From: Betaproteobacteria bacterium | GTDB lineage: Bacteria > Pseudomonadota > Gammaproteobacteria > Burkholderiales > JACQAP01 | DNA: 64,000 nt | Direction: 5' to 3' | Assembly: GCA_016194905.1 (NCBI GenBank) | Contig: JACQAP010000021.1 | Location: forward strand, 266,942-330,941 | In this document: positions 53,225-61,946 of the stretch, piece by piece | Layout: every line of letters starts with the position of its first letter | Position numbering within the stretch: the first letter of the stretch is position 1 | The notes under the pieces: generated by a model | Database searches by the model: none | What the model saw: the letters and a program-made list of their open reading frames with translations, nothing else | Told to the model about the DNA's origin: nothing | Made by a program: the position numbers and the translations under genes

Positions 53225-54088
53225 ATGACCTTCCTCGTGCGTGGAGCTGCGGCCGCGGCGCTGCTGTTCGTCTGTCTGTTCGCCCTGGCCGAAGACAGGC
53301 CGATCCCTGCGTTGACCGGCCGCGTGGTGGATGAAACTAACACCCTGACCGCCGAGCAGAAGCGCGCGCTTGAAACAAAATTGCAGGAGTTCGAGCAGCG
53401 CAAAGGCAGCCAGATCGCCGTGATGATCATCGGCACGACGTTTCCCGAGCCGATCGAGTCCTACAGCATCCGCGTCGCCGACGCCTGGAAGATCGGCCGC
53501 AAAGGCGTGGACGACGGCATCCTCGTCGTCGTGGCGAAATCGGATCGCGTCATGCGCCTCGAAGTCGGCTACGGGCTGGAGGGCGCCATTCCCGACGCTA
53601 TGGCCAGGCGCCTGATCGATGAAGTTTTCATTCCTGGTTTCCGCGAGGGTAATTTCTACGAAGGGCTGAGCGCGGGCGTCGACCGCATGATCAAGGTCAT
53701 CGACGGTGAACCATTGCCCGAGGTCAGCCACTCGAACGCCGGCCGCGGCGATCCGCGTTCGATCGAATCTTATTTCGTGTTGTTCATCGTTGCGACACTG
53801 GCGTTCGGCGGCCTGCTGCGCAGACTGCTCGGGCGCCTTCCCGCCGGGCTGGTCGTCGGCGCCGGGATCGGATTTCTGGCGTGGCTGCTCGTCGCGCCGC
53901 TACTGGTTGCGCTGCTGGTCGGCGCGGTCGCGTTCGTGGTGACGCTATTCGGCGGTGCTATGCCGGGCAGACTGGGCGGCGGTGGATTCGGCGGCGGGGG
54001 CTTTGGTGGCGGAGGATTCGGCGGTGGTGGCGGCTTCAGTGGAGGCGGAGGAGGGTTCGGTGGCGGCGGTGCGTCGGGACGCTGGTGA
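53225..54088 (+). CDS. TPM-domain (YgcG-type) protein with C-terminal membrane and Gly-rich tail
   Basis: A 287-residue exported protein: Sec signal (1-22), TPM domain (about 30-165, LTGRVVDETNTLTAEQKRAL, MRLEVGYGLEGAIPDAMARR), two close hydrophobic helices (about 185-240) and a Gly-rich tail (FGGGGFGGGGFGGGGGF) ending SGRW. ATG 53225 is four bases after the lemA stop. The TPM domain is periplasmic. Members are linked to photosystem repair in plants and to membrane stress in bacteria, but the bacterial role is uncertain. Confidence 0.9.
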   Translation: MTFLVRGAAAAALLFVCLFALAEDRPIPALTGRVVDETNTLTAEQKRALETKLQEFEQRKGSQIAVMIIGTTFPEPIESYSIRVADAWKIGRKGVDDGILVVVAKSDRVMRLEVGYGLEGAIPDAMARRLIDEVFIPGFREGNFYEGLSAGVDRMIKVIDGEPLPEVSHSNAGRGDPRSIESYFVLFIVATLAFGGLLRRLLGRLPAGLVVGAGIGFLAWLLVAPLLVALLVGAVAFVVTLFGGAMPGRLGGGGFGGGGFGGGGFGGGGGFSGGGGGFGGGGASGRW

Positions 54089-54089
54089 G

Positions 54090-54587
54090 ATGAGCCCGGC
54101 GCGCTTGCTTCGTCATCTGATGTCGCCGCACTGGCGCGTACGGCACTCGTTTCCGCCGACGGCGCTGGCACGCATCGAACAGGCCATTGCGCAATCCGAA
54201 ACACGGCACGGCGGCCAGATACGCTTCGCGGTCGAGCATGCCCTGGACACGGCGTCGCTTCTGCGCGGCTTGTCCGCGCGCGAGCGCGCGCTGGACGTGT
54301 TTTCAGCGCTGAAGGTCTGGGATACGGAACACAACAATGGCGTACTGATCTATCTGTTGCTGGCCGATCGCGATGTCGAAATCATCGCCGATCGCGGCAT
54401 CCATGGACGGGTCGGCGGCGAAGGCTGGGAAACGATCTGCCGCGAAATGGAGAGCGCATTCCGCGGGGGAAACTTCGAACAGGGTGTGTTGAGCGGGATC
54501 GAGCGTGTTTCGAGTTTGCTGGAATCCCATTACCCGAGCGACCATCGGGGCCCGAACGAATTGCCCGACAGGCCGGTCGTTCTTTAG
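54090..54587 (+). CDS. Second TPM-domain protein
   Basis: A 165-residue TPM-domain protein without signal peptide. The core reads LARIEQAIAQSETRHGGQIR, NNGVLIYLLLADRDVEIIAD and RGIHGRVGGEGWETICREM, parallel to the larger protein just upstream. The start ATG 54090 shares no bases with the previous stop but lies one base after it. It probably acts with LemA and the larger TPM protein; the absence of an export signal suggests the cytosolic side or an unrecognised route. Confidence 0.85.
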   Translation: MSPARLLRHLMSPHWRVRHSFPPTALARIEQAIAQSETRHGGQIRFAVEHALDTASLLRGLSARERALDVFSALKVWDTEHNNGVLIYLLLADRDVEIIADRGIHGRVGGEGWETICREMESAFRGGNFEQGVLSGIERVSSLLESHYPSDHRGPNELPDRPVVL

Positions 54588-54589
54588 GA

Positions 54590-54772
54590 CCCCCCTCTCC
54601 CCAACCCTCTCCTGCCAGTGGAGAGGGAGTTCTGAATCAAAAGAAATGGGATGCCTTGTCATCCTGTCGGGGAATTGCGTCATCCGCGATAATTTCCAGA
54701 CCTGGTAGAAGTGCCCTCCGCTTTTGAAGTTACTCCCTCTCCACTGGCAGGAGAGGGCTGGGGAGAGGGGGG
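54590..54772. repeat. Long inverted repeat with about 40-base arms
   Basis: The left arm (about 54591-54630: CCCCCTCTCCCCAACCCTCT and onward to GGAGAGGGAGT) is matched by an inverted right arm (about 54732-54772) with one clear mismatch over roughly 40 bases. About 100 bases of unrelated sequence separate the arms. It fills the gap between converging TPM and lplT genes. The CCCTCTCC/TGGCAGGAGAGGG pattern is a widespread dispersed element. It may serve as a bidirectional terminator. Confidence 0.8.
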
Positions 54773-54782
54773 CGTGGCGTTT

Positions 54783-56015
54783 CTAGCTGCGATCCTGATC
54801 GTGCCAGTGTTTACGCGTCAGGTAACCCATGGCTGTCGCGATGAACAGGCCGAAAGCGATGATGATGAGTTGGATCGGAACATCGACCTTGATCATCAGC
54901 GCATAGACGCCGAGCAACACCAGGATCGACAGGTTTTCATTGAAATTCTGCACCGCAATCGAGTGGCCTGCTCCCATCAGCAGATGGCCGCGGTGCTGCA
55001 GCAGGGCATTCATGGGTACAACAAAGTAACCCCCCATTGCCCCGATCAGCACCAGCAGGACGATCGCGATCCGCCAGTCGGTGACGAACACCATCGTGAT
55101 GACCAGAAACCCCATCGCGATGCCCACAGGCAGCACGCGAACCGCACGCTTCAGCGAGACATATTTTGCCGCCAGCACCGAACCCAGGGCAATTCCGATC
55201 GCGACGACCGCGGTCAGTTGGGTCGCCTTTTCCAGGCTGAATTTCAGCGCCATCGATGCCCAGGTGAGCACGATCAGGCGCAAGGTCGCCCCTGCGCCCC
55301 AGAATAGCGTGGTCACGGCGAGGGAAACCTGGCCGAGCGGATCGCGCCACAGCAGCCGAAAGCTGTGCCAGAAATCCTGCATGATGAACACGGGATTGCG
55401 TTTTTGCAGCTTGTGGTCGATGGCCACCCTGGGGATGTACAGGTTGATCACCGCCGCGATGAAATAGAAGAACAGGATGACGACGATCGCCAGCTCGGGC
55501 GGCGTGTCGATGCCGGTTTCGATGAACGGCAGGTCGACGCGCTCGAAAACGTAGTTCGCGAATCGGGTCCCTACCATGATGCCGCCGAGAATGGAGCCGA
55601 GGATGATCGCGGCCACGGTCAGACCTTCCATCCAGCCATTGGCGAGCACGAGTTTCTGGTGCGGCAGAAATTCGGTGAGGATGCCGTACTTGGCCGGCGA
55701 ATACATCGCCGCGCCGACGCCGACGAGGCCGTATGCCAGCAGCGGGTGCGTGCCCATCAGCATGGCGATGCAGCCGAGCAGCTTGACCGCGTTGGCCACG
55801 AACATCACGCGGCCTTTGGGCAGGGAATCCGCGAACGGACCCACGAACGGGGCCAGCACGATATAGGCGAAAACGAAGAACTGCTGCAGCACCGGCGTTT
55901 GCCACGCCTGTGCATTCAGGCTCGCCAGCAACGCGATGGCGGCGAACAACAGCGCATTGTCGGCAAGCGCGGAGAAAAACTGTGCGGCGAGGATGGTGTA
56001 GAACCCGCGGTTCAT
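54783..56015 (-). CDS. lplT: LplT-like lysophospholipid transporter (MFS)
   Basis: A 410-residue inner-membrane transporter of the major facilitator superfamily with about twelve helices. Start MNRGFYTILAAQFFSALADN and segments AAMYSPAKYGILTEFLPHQK and LVLANGWMEGLTVAAIILGS are typical of LplT, which flips lysophospholipids inward for re-acylation. No fused acyltransferase is present and aas is not adjacent. ATG 56015 is used; the frame upstream overlaps the divergent alr region. The gap to alr (56016-56216) should hold both promoters. Confidence 0.85.
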   Translation of the reverse strand: MNRGFYTILAAQFFSALADNALLFAAIALLASLNAQAWQTPVLQQFFVFAYIVLAPFVGPFADSLPKGRVMFVANAVKLLGCIAMLMGTHPLLAYGLVGVGAAMYSPAKYGILTEFLPHQKLVLANGWMEGLTVAAIILGSILGGIMVGTRFANYVFERVDLPFIETGIDTPPELAIVVILFFYFIAAVINLYIPRVAIDHKLQKRNPVFIMQDFWHSFRLLWRDPLGQVSLAVTTLFWGAGATLRLIVLTWASMALKFSLEKATQLTAVVAIGIALGSVLAAKYVSLKRAVRVLPVGIAMGFLVITMVFVTDWRIAIVLLVLIGAMGGYFVVPMNALLQHRGHLLMGAGHSIAVQNFNENLSILVLLGVYALMIKVDVPIQLIIIAFGLFIATAMGYLTRKHWHDQDRS

Positions 56016-56216
56016 GGTGTCGGGGCGGGCGGGAGCGGTGAGTCCGGGTTCTTTACGTTGACAATCATTGCGTCTTCGGCCGGCGGCTTTATACCATATT
56101 AAATGTACCGGTATTGCGCGTCCGACATAAACAGCCTGCCTGATTTGGCGCCCGAACGCATAGAATAACGACCGAGCGCCGCTTCCAATTCTCAATGTCG
56201 GGAAAACAAACCTTAC

Positions 56217-57287
56217 ATGGCCCGCCCGATTCAAGCTAGTTTTGACCTTGCCGCCCTGAAAAACAATTTCGCCATTGCGCGCCGCCACGCCGGTGACGCT
56301 GCAATGATGGCAGTCATCAAAGCCAACGCATACGGGCACGGACTGCTGCGTGTGGCGCGCACGCTGGCGGACGCGGAGGGGTTCGCGTTGCTGGAACTCG
56401 ATGACGCCGTCAGGCTGCGCGATGCCGGCTATCGCCAGCGCATCCTGCTGCTGGAAGGCTTTTTCTCAGCCGCCGAGCTGCCGGAAATATTGCATCACGG
56501 ATTCACCGTCATGGTGCATGACCGCGAGCAACTGCAGATGCTCAAGACCTTGCACACCGACAAAAAGTTCGACGTGTTCCTGAAATTCAATACCGGTATG
56601 AACCGGCTCGGGTTTCCGGCCGCCGCCGCGCACAGCGTGCTGGAGGAGCTGAATGCACTGCCTTGCGTGGGTAAAGTCGTATTGACCACGCATTTTTCCG
56701 ACGCTGAAGGCGTCAGCGGCATCGACTGGCAAATGCGGGAATTCGAGGGGCGCGTCGCGCGCCCGGGCTACGCGCGCTCGCTGGCGAATTCGGCGGCCCT
56801 GCTGCGTTTCCCCGGCGCGCGCGGGGACTGGGTGCGTCCTGGTCTGATGCTCTATGGCGCAAGCCCTCTGGAGGATGCCGGCGCGCTCAAGCTGGGGTTG
56901 AAGCCGGTGATGACGCTGAAGAGCGAAATTATCGCCATCCAGCAGCTCAAGCCTGGCGATACCGTCGGTTATGGCAGCCAGTTTTTGGCCGACCGCAGCA
57001 TGCGTGTCGGCGTGGTCGCGTGCGGCTACGCCGATGGCTACCCGCGTCATGCCTATAACGGCATGCCGGTGGTGATCGAGGGGGTGCGTACGTCGATGGC
57101 GGGGCGCGTATCGATGGACATGCTGTGCGTGGATCTGACCAATGTCCCGCACGCGAAAGTTGGCAGCCCGGCGGTGTTGTGGGGAGAAGGCCTGCCGGTC
57201 GAGGAGGTTGCGGCGGCGGCGGGCACCGTGAGCTACGAATTGTTGTGCGCGTTGGCGCGGCGCGTGCCCGTGCGCGAAGCGGGCTAA
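56217..57287 (+). CDS. alr: Alanine racemase
   Basis: A 356-residue PLP enzyme supplying D-alanine for peptidoglycan. The cofactor lysine is K35 in VIKANAYGHG. The C-terminal beta domain includes GYGSQFLADRSMRVGVVACG followed by YADGYPRH, with the catalytic tyrosine, and RVSMDMLCVDLTN. Length and motifs are normal. It is followed after five bases by radA. Confidence 0.95.
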   Translation: MARPIQASFDLAALKNNFAIARRHAGDAAMMAVIKANAYGHGLLRVARTLADAEGFALLELDDAVRLRDAGYRQRILLLEGFFSAAELPEILHHGFTVMVHDREQLQMLKTLHTDKKFDVFLKFNTGMNRLGFPAAAAHSVLEELNALPCVGKVVLTTHFSDAEGVSGIDWQMREFEGRVARPGYARSLANSAALLRFPGARGDWVRPGLMLYGASPLEDAGALKLGLKPVMTLKSEIIAIQQLKPGDTVGYGSQFLADRSMRVGVVACGYADGYPRHAYNGMPVVIEGVRTSMAGRVSMDMLCVDLTNVPHAKVGSPAVLWGEGLPVEEVAAAAGTVSYELLCALARRVPVREAG

Positions 57288-57292
57288 AGGCG

Positions 57293-58645
57293 ATGGCGAA
57301 GGTGAAAACGATCTACACCTGCACCGAGTGCGGTGGGCAGACGCTGAAATGGCAGGGCCAATGCCCGCATTGCAACGCCTGGAACACGCTGGTCGAAACC
57401 ATTGCAGAGAAGACGGTGGGATCGCGCTACCAGTCGGTCACGGAATCCAGCAAACTGCAGAAACTGGGCGAAGTCGACGCTCGCGAAGAGCCGCGCCGGC
57501 CTACGGGCATCGACGAACTGGACCGGGTGCTCGGCGGAGGGCTGGTCACCGGCGCGGTGGTGCTTCTCGGCGGCGATCCGGGCATCGGCAAATCCACGCT
57601 GCTGCTGCAGGCACTGGCGAAACTCGGCGGCAGTTGCAATGCCGTCTATGTCAGCGGCGAGGAATCGGCGCATCAGATCGCGTTGCGGGCGCGGCGGCTG
57701 ACAGAGGATGCGGCGGCGCTGAATCTGCTGGCGGAAATCCAGCTCGAGAAAGTCCTTTCGGTATTATCGACGCAGAAGCCCGACGTCGCTGTGATCGACT
57801 CGATCCAGACCATCTATTCCGAAGCGCTGCAGTCGGCGCCGGGCAGCGTCGCCCAAGTGCGCGAATGCGCCGCGCAACTGACGCGCTTCGCCAAGTCTTC
57901 GGGTACCGCCTTGCTGCTGGTCGGCCATGTGACCAAGGAGGGCGCGCTGGCCGGCCCGCGCGTGCTGGAACACATGGTGGACGCAGTGCTGTATTTCGAA
58001 GGGGAAACGCATTCCAGTTTCCGGCTGGTTCGCGCAATCAAGAACCGTTTCGGGGCGGTGAACGAACTCGGCGTGTTCGCGATGACCGATCGCGGCCTGC
58101 GCGGGGTGTCCAATCCTTCCGCACTGTTTCTGTCGCATCACGAGACCCAGGTGTCCGGTTCGTGCGTGATGGTTACGCAGGAGGGTAGCCGACCGCTTCT
58201 GGTGGAAGTGCAGGCGCTGGTGGATGAGGCGCACGCACCGAATCCGCGGCGGCTGAGCGTCGGTCTTGAACAGAACCGGCTGGCGATGTTGCTTGCGGTG
58301 CTGCACCGCCATGCCGGTATCGCGGCGTTCGACCAGGATGTATTCGTGAACGCGGTCGGTGGTGTCAAAATCGACGAGCCTGCCGCGGATCTGCCGGTGT
58401 TGCTCGCCATCGTGTCTTCACTGCGAAACAAGCCTTTGCCGGAAAAGCTGGTCGCGTTCGGCGAAATCGGACTGGCCGGAGAAGTGCGGCCCGTGCAGCG
58501 CGGACAGGAGCGGCTCAGGGAAGCGGCCAAACTCGGATTCAGACTTGCGATCATCCCGAAGGCGAACGCGCCGAAATCGGCGATCGATGGGATCGAGGTG
58601 GTCAGCGTGGAGCGTGTCGAAGAAGCGGTGGCCAGGGTACGCTGA
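57293..58645 (+). CDS. radA: RadA DNA repair protein
   Basis: A 450-residue helicase-like protein that promotes branch migration in recombination. The zinc finger has C10, C13, C24 and C27. Walker A is GGDPGIGKST (93-102), the RadA-specific KNRFG motif is in AIKNRFGAVNELG, and the C-terminal Lon-like domain includes FGEIGLAGEVRPV. ATG 57293 (start MAKVKTIYTC) is five bases after alr; codons upstream lie in alr. Confidence 0.96.
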   Translation: MAKVKTIYTCTECGGQTLKWQGQCPHCNAWNTLVETIAEKTVGSRYQSVTESSKLQKLGEVDAREEPRRPTGIDELDRVLGGGLVTGAVVLLGGDPGIGKSTLLLQALAKLGGSCNAVYVSGEESAHQIALRARRLTEDAAALNLLAEIQLEKVLSVLSTQKPDVAVIDSIQTIYSEALQSAPGSVAQVRECAAQLTRFAKSSGTALLLVGHVTKEGALAGPRVLEHMVDAVLYFEGETHSSFRLVRAIKNRFGAVNELGVFAMTDRGLRGVSNPSALFLSHHETQVSGSCVMVTQEGSRPLLVEVQALVDEAHAPNPRRLSVGLEQNRLAMLLAVLHRHAGIAAFDQDVFVNAVGGVKIDEPAADLPVLLAIVSSLRNKPLPEKLVAFGEIGLAGEVRPVQRGQERLREAAKLGFRLAIIPKANAPKSAIDGIEVVSVERVEEAVARVR

Positions 58646-58654
58646 AGGAATTCT

Positions 58655-59995
58655 TCAGCGCAGCAGGAACAGAACTGCGGCGGCGAACACCATGAGCCCG
58701 CTGCCAATCCAGATCAATTTCAGTTGCGCCGCCATCGCGCCGGCCGGCGCGGTATTTTGCCCGCCCGCGGCTGACTGCTGCCAGGTTGCGCTGCCCGACA
58801 GCGTGGAAGCTGACGCCGCGGCGGCACGCTTTGCATCCGCCAGCGCTTTGAGGCGGGCGATCTTCTGCGTTTCCGAAAACTTGTCCAGTTCCTTCTCCAT
58901 GCCGGTCAGCGCGGCAAGCCGCATGGTGGCGTCGAACGAATCGAAAGCCTTCGACAGCCCAAGCCCCGGATGAGCGGTTTCCGTGGCTGAGGAGGGCGCA
59001 TTCGCCGGTACCGATTCCGCTCCGGATTGCTGGGCGTCTTCGTCCACCATGCCAAGAATGCGCGCTTCCTTGTCTTCCTGCCGCGTCATGGGTGAATCCG
59101 GCTCGACGAAAGGCGCATCCACCGGATCGGCGGCGACCCTGGGTGCGGTCGACTCGCCGGAGAGGGCGGAAAGTGCCTGGCGCAGGTCATGCGAGAGATC
59201 CTTTGCGGTCTGGTAACGATCATCCAGATTCTTGGACAGCGCCTTCGCAACGATGTAGTTGAAGACATCCGGCAGCTCGGGATTGAGCGTCCTCGGCGCC
59301 GGCGGATTGAAATTCAGGGTCTGGTACATCACGCCATGGATATTGTCGGCGACGAAGGGAGACGTGCCAGTCAGCATTTCGTAGAGCACCACGCCCAGCG
59401 AAAAGATGTCGGAGCGCGCATCGGCTCGTTTGCCCGAAACCTGTTCCGGGGACATGTACTTGGGCGAACCCAGGATCATGCCGGCGATGGTCTTGACCTC
59501 GTTGTTGCGCATGCGCGCGATACCGAAGTCAGTGATTTTCACCAGTCCGTCGTTGAGCACCATGATGTTCGCGGGCTTGATGTCGCGGTGGACGATTTGC
59601 CGATCGTGCGCGAATTGCAGGCCTTCGGCGACCTGTGCTCCGATATCGAGCGCATGGGCAACCCGGATCGGGACGCGCGATTGCATCAGCCGGCGCAGCT
59701 CCTGGCCTTCCAGAAACTCCATCGCCATGTAAGCGACACGGTCGCTGCGGCCGATGTCGTGAATGGTGACGATGTTGCGGTGGGAGAGGCCGCCCGCCGC
59801 CTTGGCTTCCTGGTAGAACCTCGCCTCGTATTCGGCCAGTTCTTCCTTCGGCAGCGTCAGATTGATGGTTTTTATGGCGACGAGGCGATCCAGCATCGGG
59901 TCGCGAGCCTTGTAGACCACCCCCATCGCGCCCTGCCCGAGTTCCGAGATGATCTCGTAGCGCCCCAGCGTTGTGACGGACGTGGCGTTGATCAT
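58655..59995 (-). CDS. Ser/Thr protein kinase with C-terminal membrane anchor
   Basis: A 446-residue PknB-type kinase. The kinase domain (about 12-265) has the glycine loop LGQGAMGVVYKA, K42 in VAIK, the catalytic D138 in HRDIKPANI and D156 in DFGIARM, so it should be active. The linker to about residue 425 is Ala/Ser/Glu-rich. A single hydrophobic helix near 428-445 ends LFLLR, so it is tail-anchored in the inner membrane with the kinase in the cytosol. It overlaps the TssQ-like gene by four bases in the same operon as a nucleotide cyclase. Converges on radA. Confidence 0.9.
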   Translation of the reverse strand: MINATSVTTLGRYEIISELGQGAMGVVYKARDPMLDRLVAIKTINLTLPKEELAEYEARFYQEAKAAGGLSHRNIVTIHDIGRSDRVAYMAMEFLEGQELRRLMQSRVPIRVAHALDIGAQVAEGLQFAHDRQIVHRDIKPANIMVLNDGLVKITDFGIARMRNNEVKTIAGMILGSPKYMSPEQVSGKRADARSDIFSLGVVLYEMLTGTSPFVADNIHGVMYQTLNFNPPAPRTLNPELPDVFNYIVAKALSKNLDDRYQTAKDLSHDLRQALSALSGESTAPRVAADPVDAPFVEPDSPMTRQEDKEARILGMVDEDAQQSGAESVPANAPSSATETAHPGLGLSKAFDSFDATMRLAALTGMEKELDKFSETQKIARLKALADAKRAAAASASTLSGSATWQQSAAGGQNTAPAGAMAAQLKLIWIGSGLMVFAAAVLFLLR

Positions 59996-60390
59996 GGCTG
60001 CCTGGCCTGTTTCGCCTTGACGCTCTTGAACATCGGACCCCAGATCGGGTGGCCGGCCTCCGCGGGCGCCAGTTCGAACTTCGGATCCAGTTCCAGGGCG
60101 ATCGTGAATTCCTCGCGGCAGGTGAGTTGCTGGCTGGAAACGCAGGCGATGAAAGCCAGGTATTTGTGTGCCTTGACGCGGTCAGGCCGGCTCAAACCTT
60201 CCTCGAGCGCGAACTGCAGGCGCCGCTTCGCGACCCGGTAATTGCCTTCCTCGTAGTTCTGCACGCCTTCCTCCAGGTAGCTGTTGCCGGCGTTGCGGGT
60301 TGCGCCGAAATTCTTGAACAGACCGCTCTGGCAGCCGGCCGCGAGCGTGGTGGCGAGAATCAGCAGCAGCGTCAGTCGGAGAGTAAGCAT
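59992..60390 (-). CDS. TssQ-like TPR-type lipoprotein
   Basis: A 132-residue lipoprotein: lipobox LAAGC with C20, then a short TPR-like helical body (YLEEGVQNYEEGNYRVAKRR, HKYLAFIACVSSQQLTCREE) and a C-terminal EAGHPIWGPMF. The HKxLAFI-(C)-RxxF...EAGHPIWGP pattern matches my memory of the TssQ family of T6SS-associated lipoproteins. No T6SS structural gene is in the window, so the T6SS link is inferred from family resemblance alone. Overlaps the kinase gene and is five bases after the cyclase gene. Confidence 0.7.
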   Translation of the reverse strand: MLTLRLTLLLILATTLAAGCQSGLFKNFGATRNAGNSYLEEGVQNYEEGNYRVAKRRLQFALEEGLSRPDRVKAHKYLAFIACVSSQQLTCREEFTIALELDPKFELAPAEAGHPIWGPMFKSVKAKQARQP

Positions 60391-60395
60391 GCTGT

Positions 60396-61649
60396 CTAGT
60401 TGAACTTGTGCTTGATGCGAACCTTCTGATCGGCCTTTACGTCGACGACTTGAGTGTAGACCGGAAAGCCGCCGTTCTTTATTTCAATTTTGCGCTTGCC
60501 TGGCACGACCTCTACTTCGTTGACCGGCGGACTGACGCCGATCCGATCCCCATCGACATAGACTTCACCCCACGGCGCGATTGCCAGCGTGATCAGTGCG
60601 GTACCGCCCGGCGCAGCAGGCGCATCCGGTTCGGTGGCGGGCTTCTCTCTGGAAAAGAAGGCGAAAGGCGAGAGCTTGGCCTCCTTTTTTTCACTCGAGT
60701 CTGATTTCGGTGCGGGCAGGTTGACCTCGGGCTGCGCGATTTCCGCACGGGCGATGGTTCGGGGTTTTTTTTCGGCGGGCTTGCGCGGCACGGACGACAT
60801 GCCTGCATCCGAGCGTATGGAAAGTGGCGCTTTCTTCTGCACACTGTGCTCGGCGGGTGACGACGACACCGCGGCGACTTCGCCGTGGCCAAGAAGGTTT
60901 ACCACGACCGCAAGCGTGAATGCGCCGACGGATAGCGTGGCGGTGCCGAAAGCGATGGTGCGGTTGTTCAACCACGGTTCCAGGCGCGCGAGCCAGGGCA
61001 AGGTGCCGGTTCCGGTGGCAACCGTCGCGGTGGACGCCTGGTGTTTGCCTTCTTGCGTGGAGACCAGCGCGCGCTCGGCAGGCGAGCGAATGCCGCTGCC
61101 TCGGGTGCTGGTATAGCCGACGCTGTAAACCTCGTGTTCGCGCACGTGCTTGTCGGTGCGCGCGCCTTCGTAGTTGAACAGCTTGATATAGCCCTCGGAG
61201 ATATGGGATACCACTTCGTAATAGGAGCGCGATACCAGTATCTGACCGGGTTTCGCAAATCCCATCACGCGCTGCGCGACGTTGATGCCGTCGCCGATGA
61301 TGTTGGGCTGGCTATTGAGGTCTCGGACCAGGCGCACCGGGCCGAGGTTGATGCCGATGCGTGCCGGGAGGTTGGACGGTCCGCCGGACTTCGGAGCAAA
61401 GGATTCGCGCAGGCTCATGGCCACAAACAGCGCATCCTCGGGATCGCCCAGAAAATTGATGGCCACGCCATCGCCGGTGTCGAGAATGATGCGATCGTTC
61501 GGAACGATGTCGCGAATCGACTCCGCGATCAACGCATTGAAACGGTCCTTGAGTTGGATCTGCTCCGAAACCGGTTTCTTGGAGTACTCCGCGATGTCGA
61601 GGAACAGCACGCTGCAGATGAACGTGCGGTTGGCGCGCTCGGGCATCAT
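60396..61649 (-). CDS. Class III nucleotide cyclase with transmembrane helix and C-terminal PEGA domain
   Basis: A 417-residue protein. The cyclase domain (about 8-180) has both metal-binding aspartates (D18 in LFLDIAEY, D60 in DTGDG) and the transition-state N123 and R127 in GINVAQRV, so it looks catalytically complete. One membrane helix is near 231-253. A Lys/Pro-rich stretch follows, and the C-terminus (about 350-417) is a PEGA domain (GEVYVDGDRIGVSP, VVPGKRKIEIKNG), which should lie outside the cytosol. ATG 61649 (MMPERANRTF) is used; 61646 is equally possible. First gene of a three-gene operon with the TssQ-like lipoprotein and kinase. Confidence 0.87.
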   Translation of the reverse strand: MMPERANRTFICSVLFLDIAEYSKKPVSEQIQLKDRFNALIAESIRDIVPNDRIILDTGDGVAINFLGDPEDALFVAMSLRESFAPKSGGPSNLPARIGINLGPVRLVRDLNSQPNIIGDGINVAQRVMGFAKPGQILVSRSYYEVVSHISEGYIKLFNYEGARTDKHVREHEVYSVGYTSTRGSGIRSPAERALVSTQEGKHQASTATVATGTGTLPWLARLEPWLNNRTIAFGTATLSVGAFTLAVVVNLLGHGEVAAVSSSPAEHSVQKKAPLSIRSDAGMSSVPRKPAEKKPRTIARAEIAQPEVNLPAPKSDSSEKKEAKLSPFAFFSREKPATEPDAPAAPGGTALITLAIAPWGEVYVDGDRIGVSPPVNEVEVVPGKRKIEIKNGGFPVYTQVVDVKADQKVRIKHKFN

Positions 61650-61753
61650 CTGGGCGTCACCTGCGGCTTCGGCATCAAACGGGTTCCTTGGCGGAGCTAG
61701 AGCCTTCCGGGGGAGGTGAATCTTATCACCATTCAACTGCCCTTCGGTATAAG

Positions 61754-61781
61754 GAAATATTAAATTTTCTACTGGCGTCAA
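61754..61781 (-). promoter_or_regulatory. Possible sigma-70-type promoter for the cyclase operon
   Basis: On the minus strand TTGACG (61776-61781) and TATTTC (61754-61759) are separated by 16 bases in an A/T-rich stretch about 100 bases before the cyclase start. The -10 match is only partial. The surrounding gap 61650-61946 holds no gene; it also contains a CGGGAT-GGTA-ATCCCG hairpin at 61844-61859. Confidence 0.35.
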
Positions 61782-61946
61782 GCGCTTTTGGAGCAATCTT
61801 CCATGGCTTTCTAGGTTTGGGTAAGGGCCTTCCCGGCGGGTTCCGGGATGGTAATCCCGTATCATTCCGAAAGCTTTGGCGGGCTTGCCTGACTTGCCCC
61901 ATAACTTAAGTTCTAGTCCTTTTTTTCGGAAAGTTCCGGAGCAACC

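Noticed and set aside
53980-54085. GGCGG-rich direct repeats that look like a short tandem array
   Set aside because: They encode the Gly-rich tail of the TPM protein and have no spacers, so they are not CRISPR.
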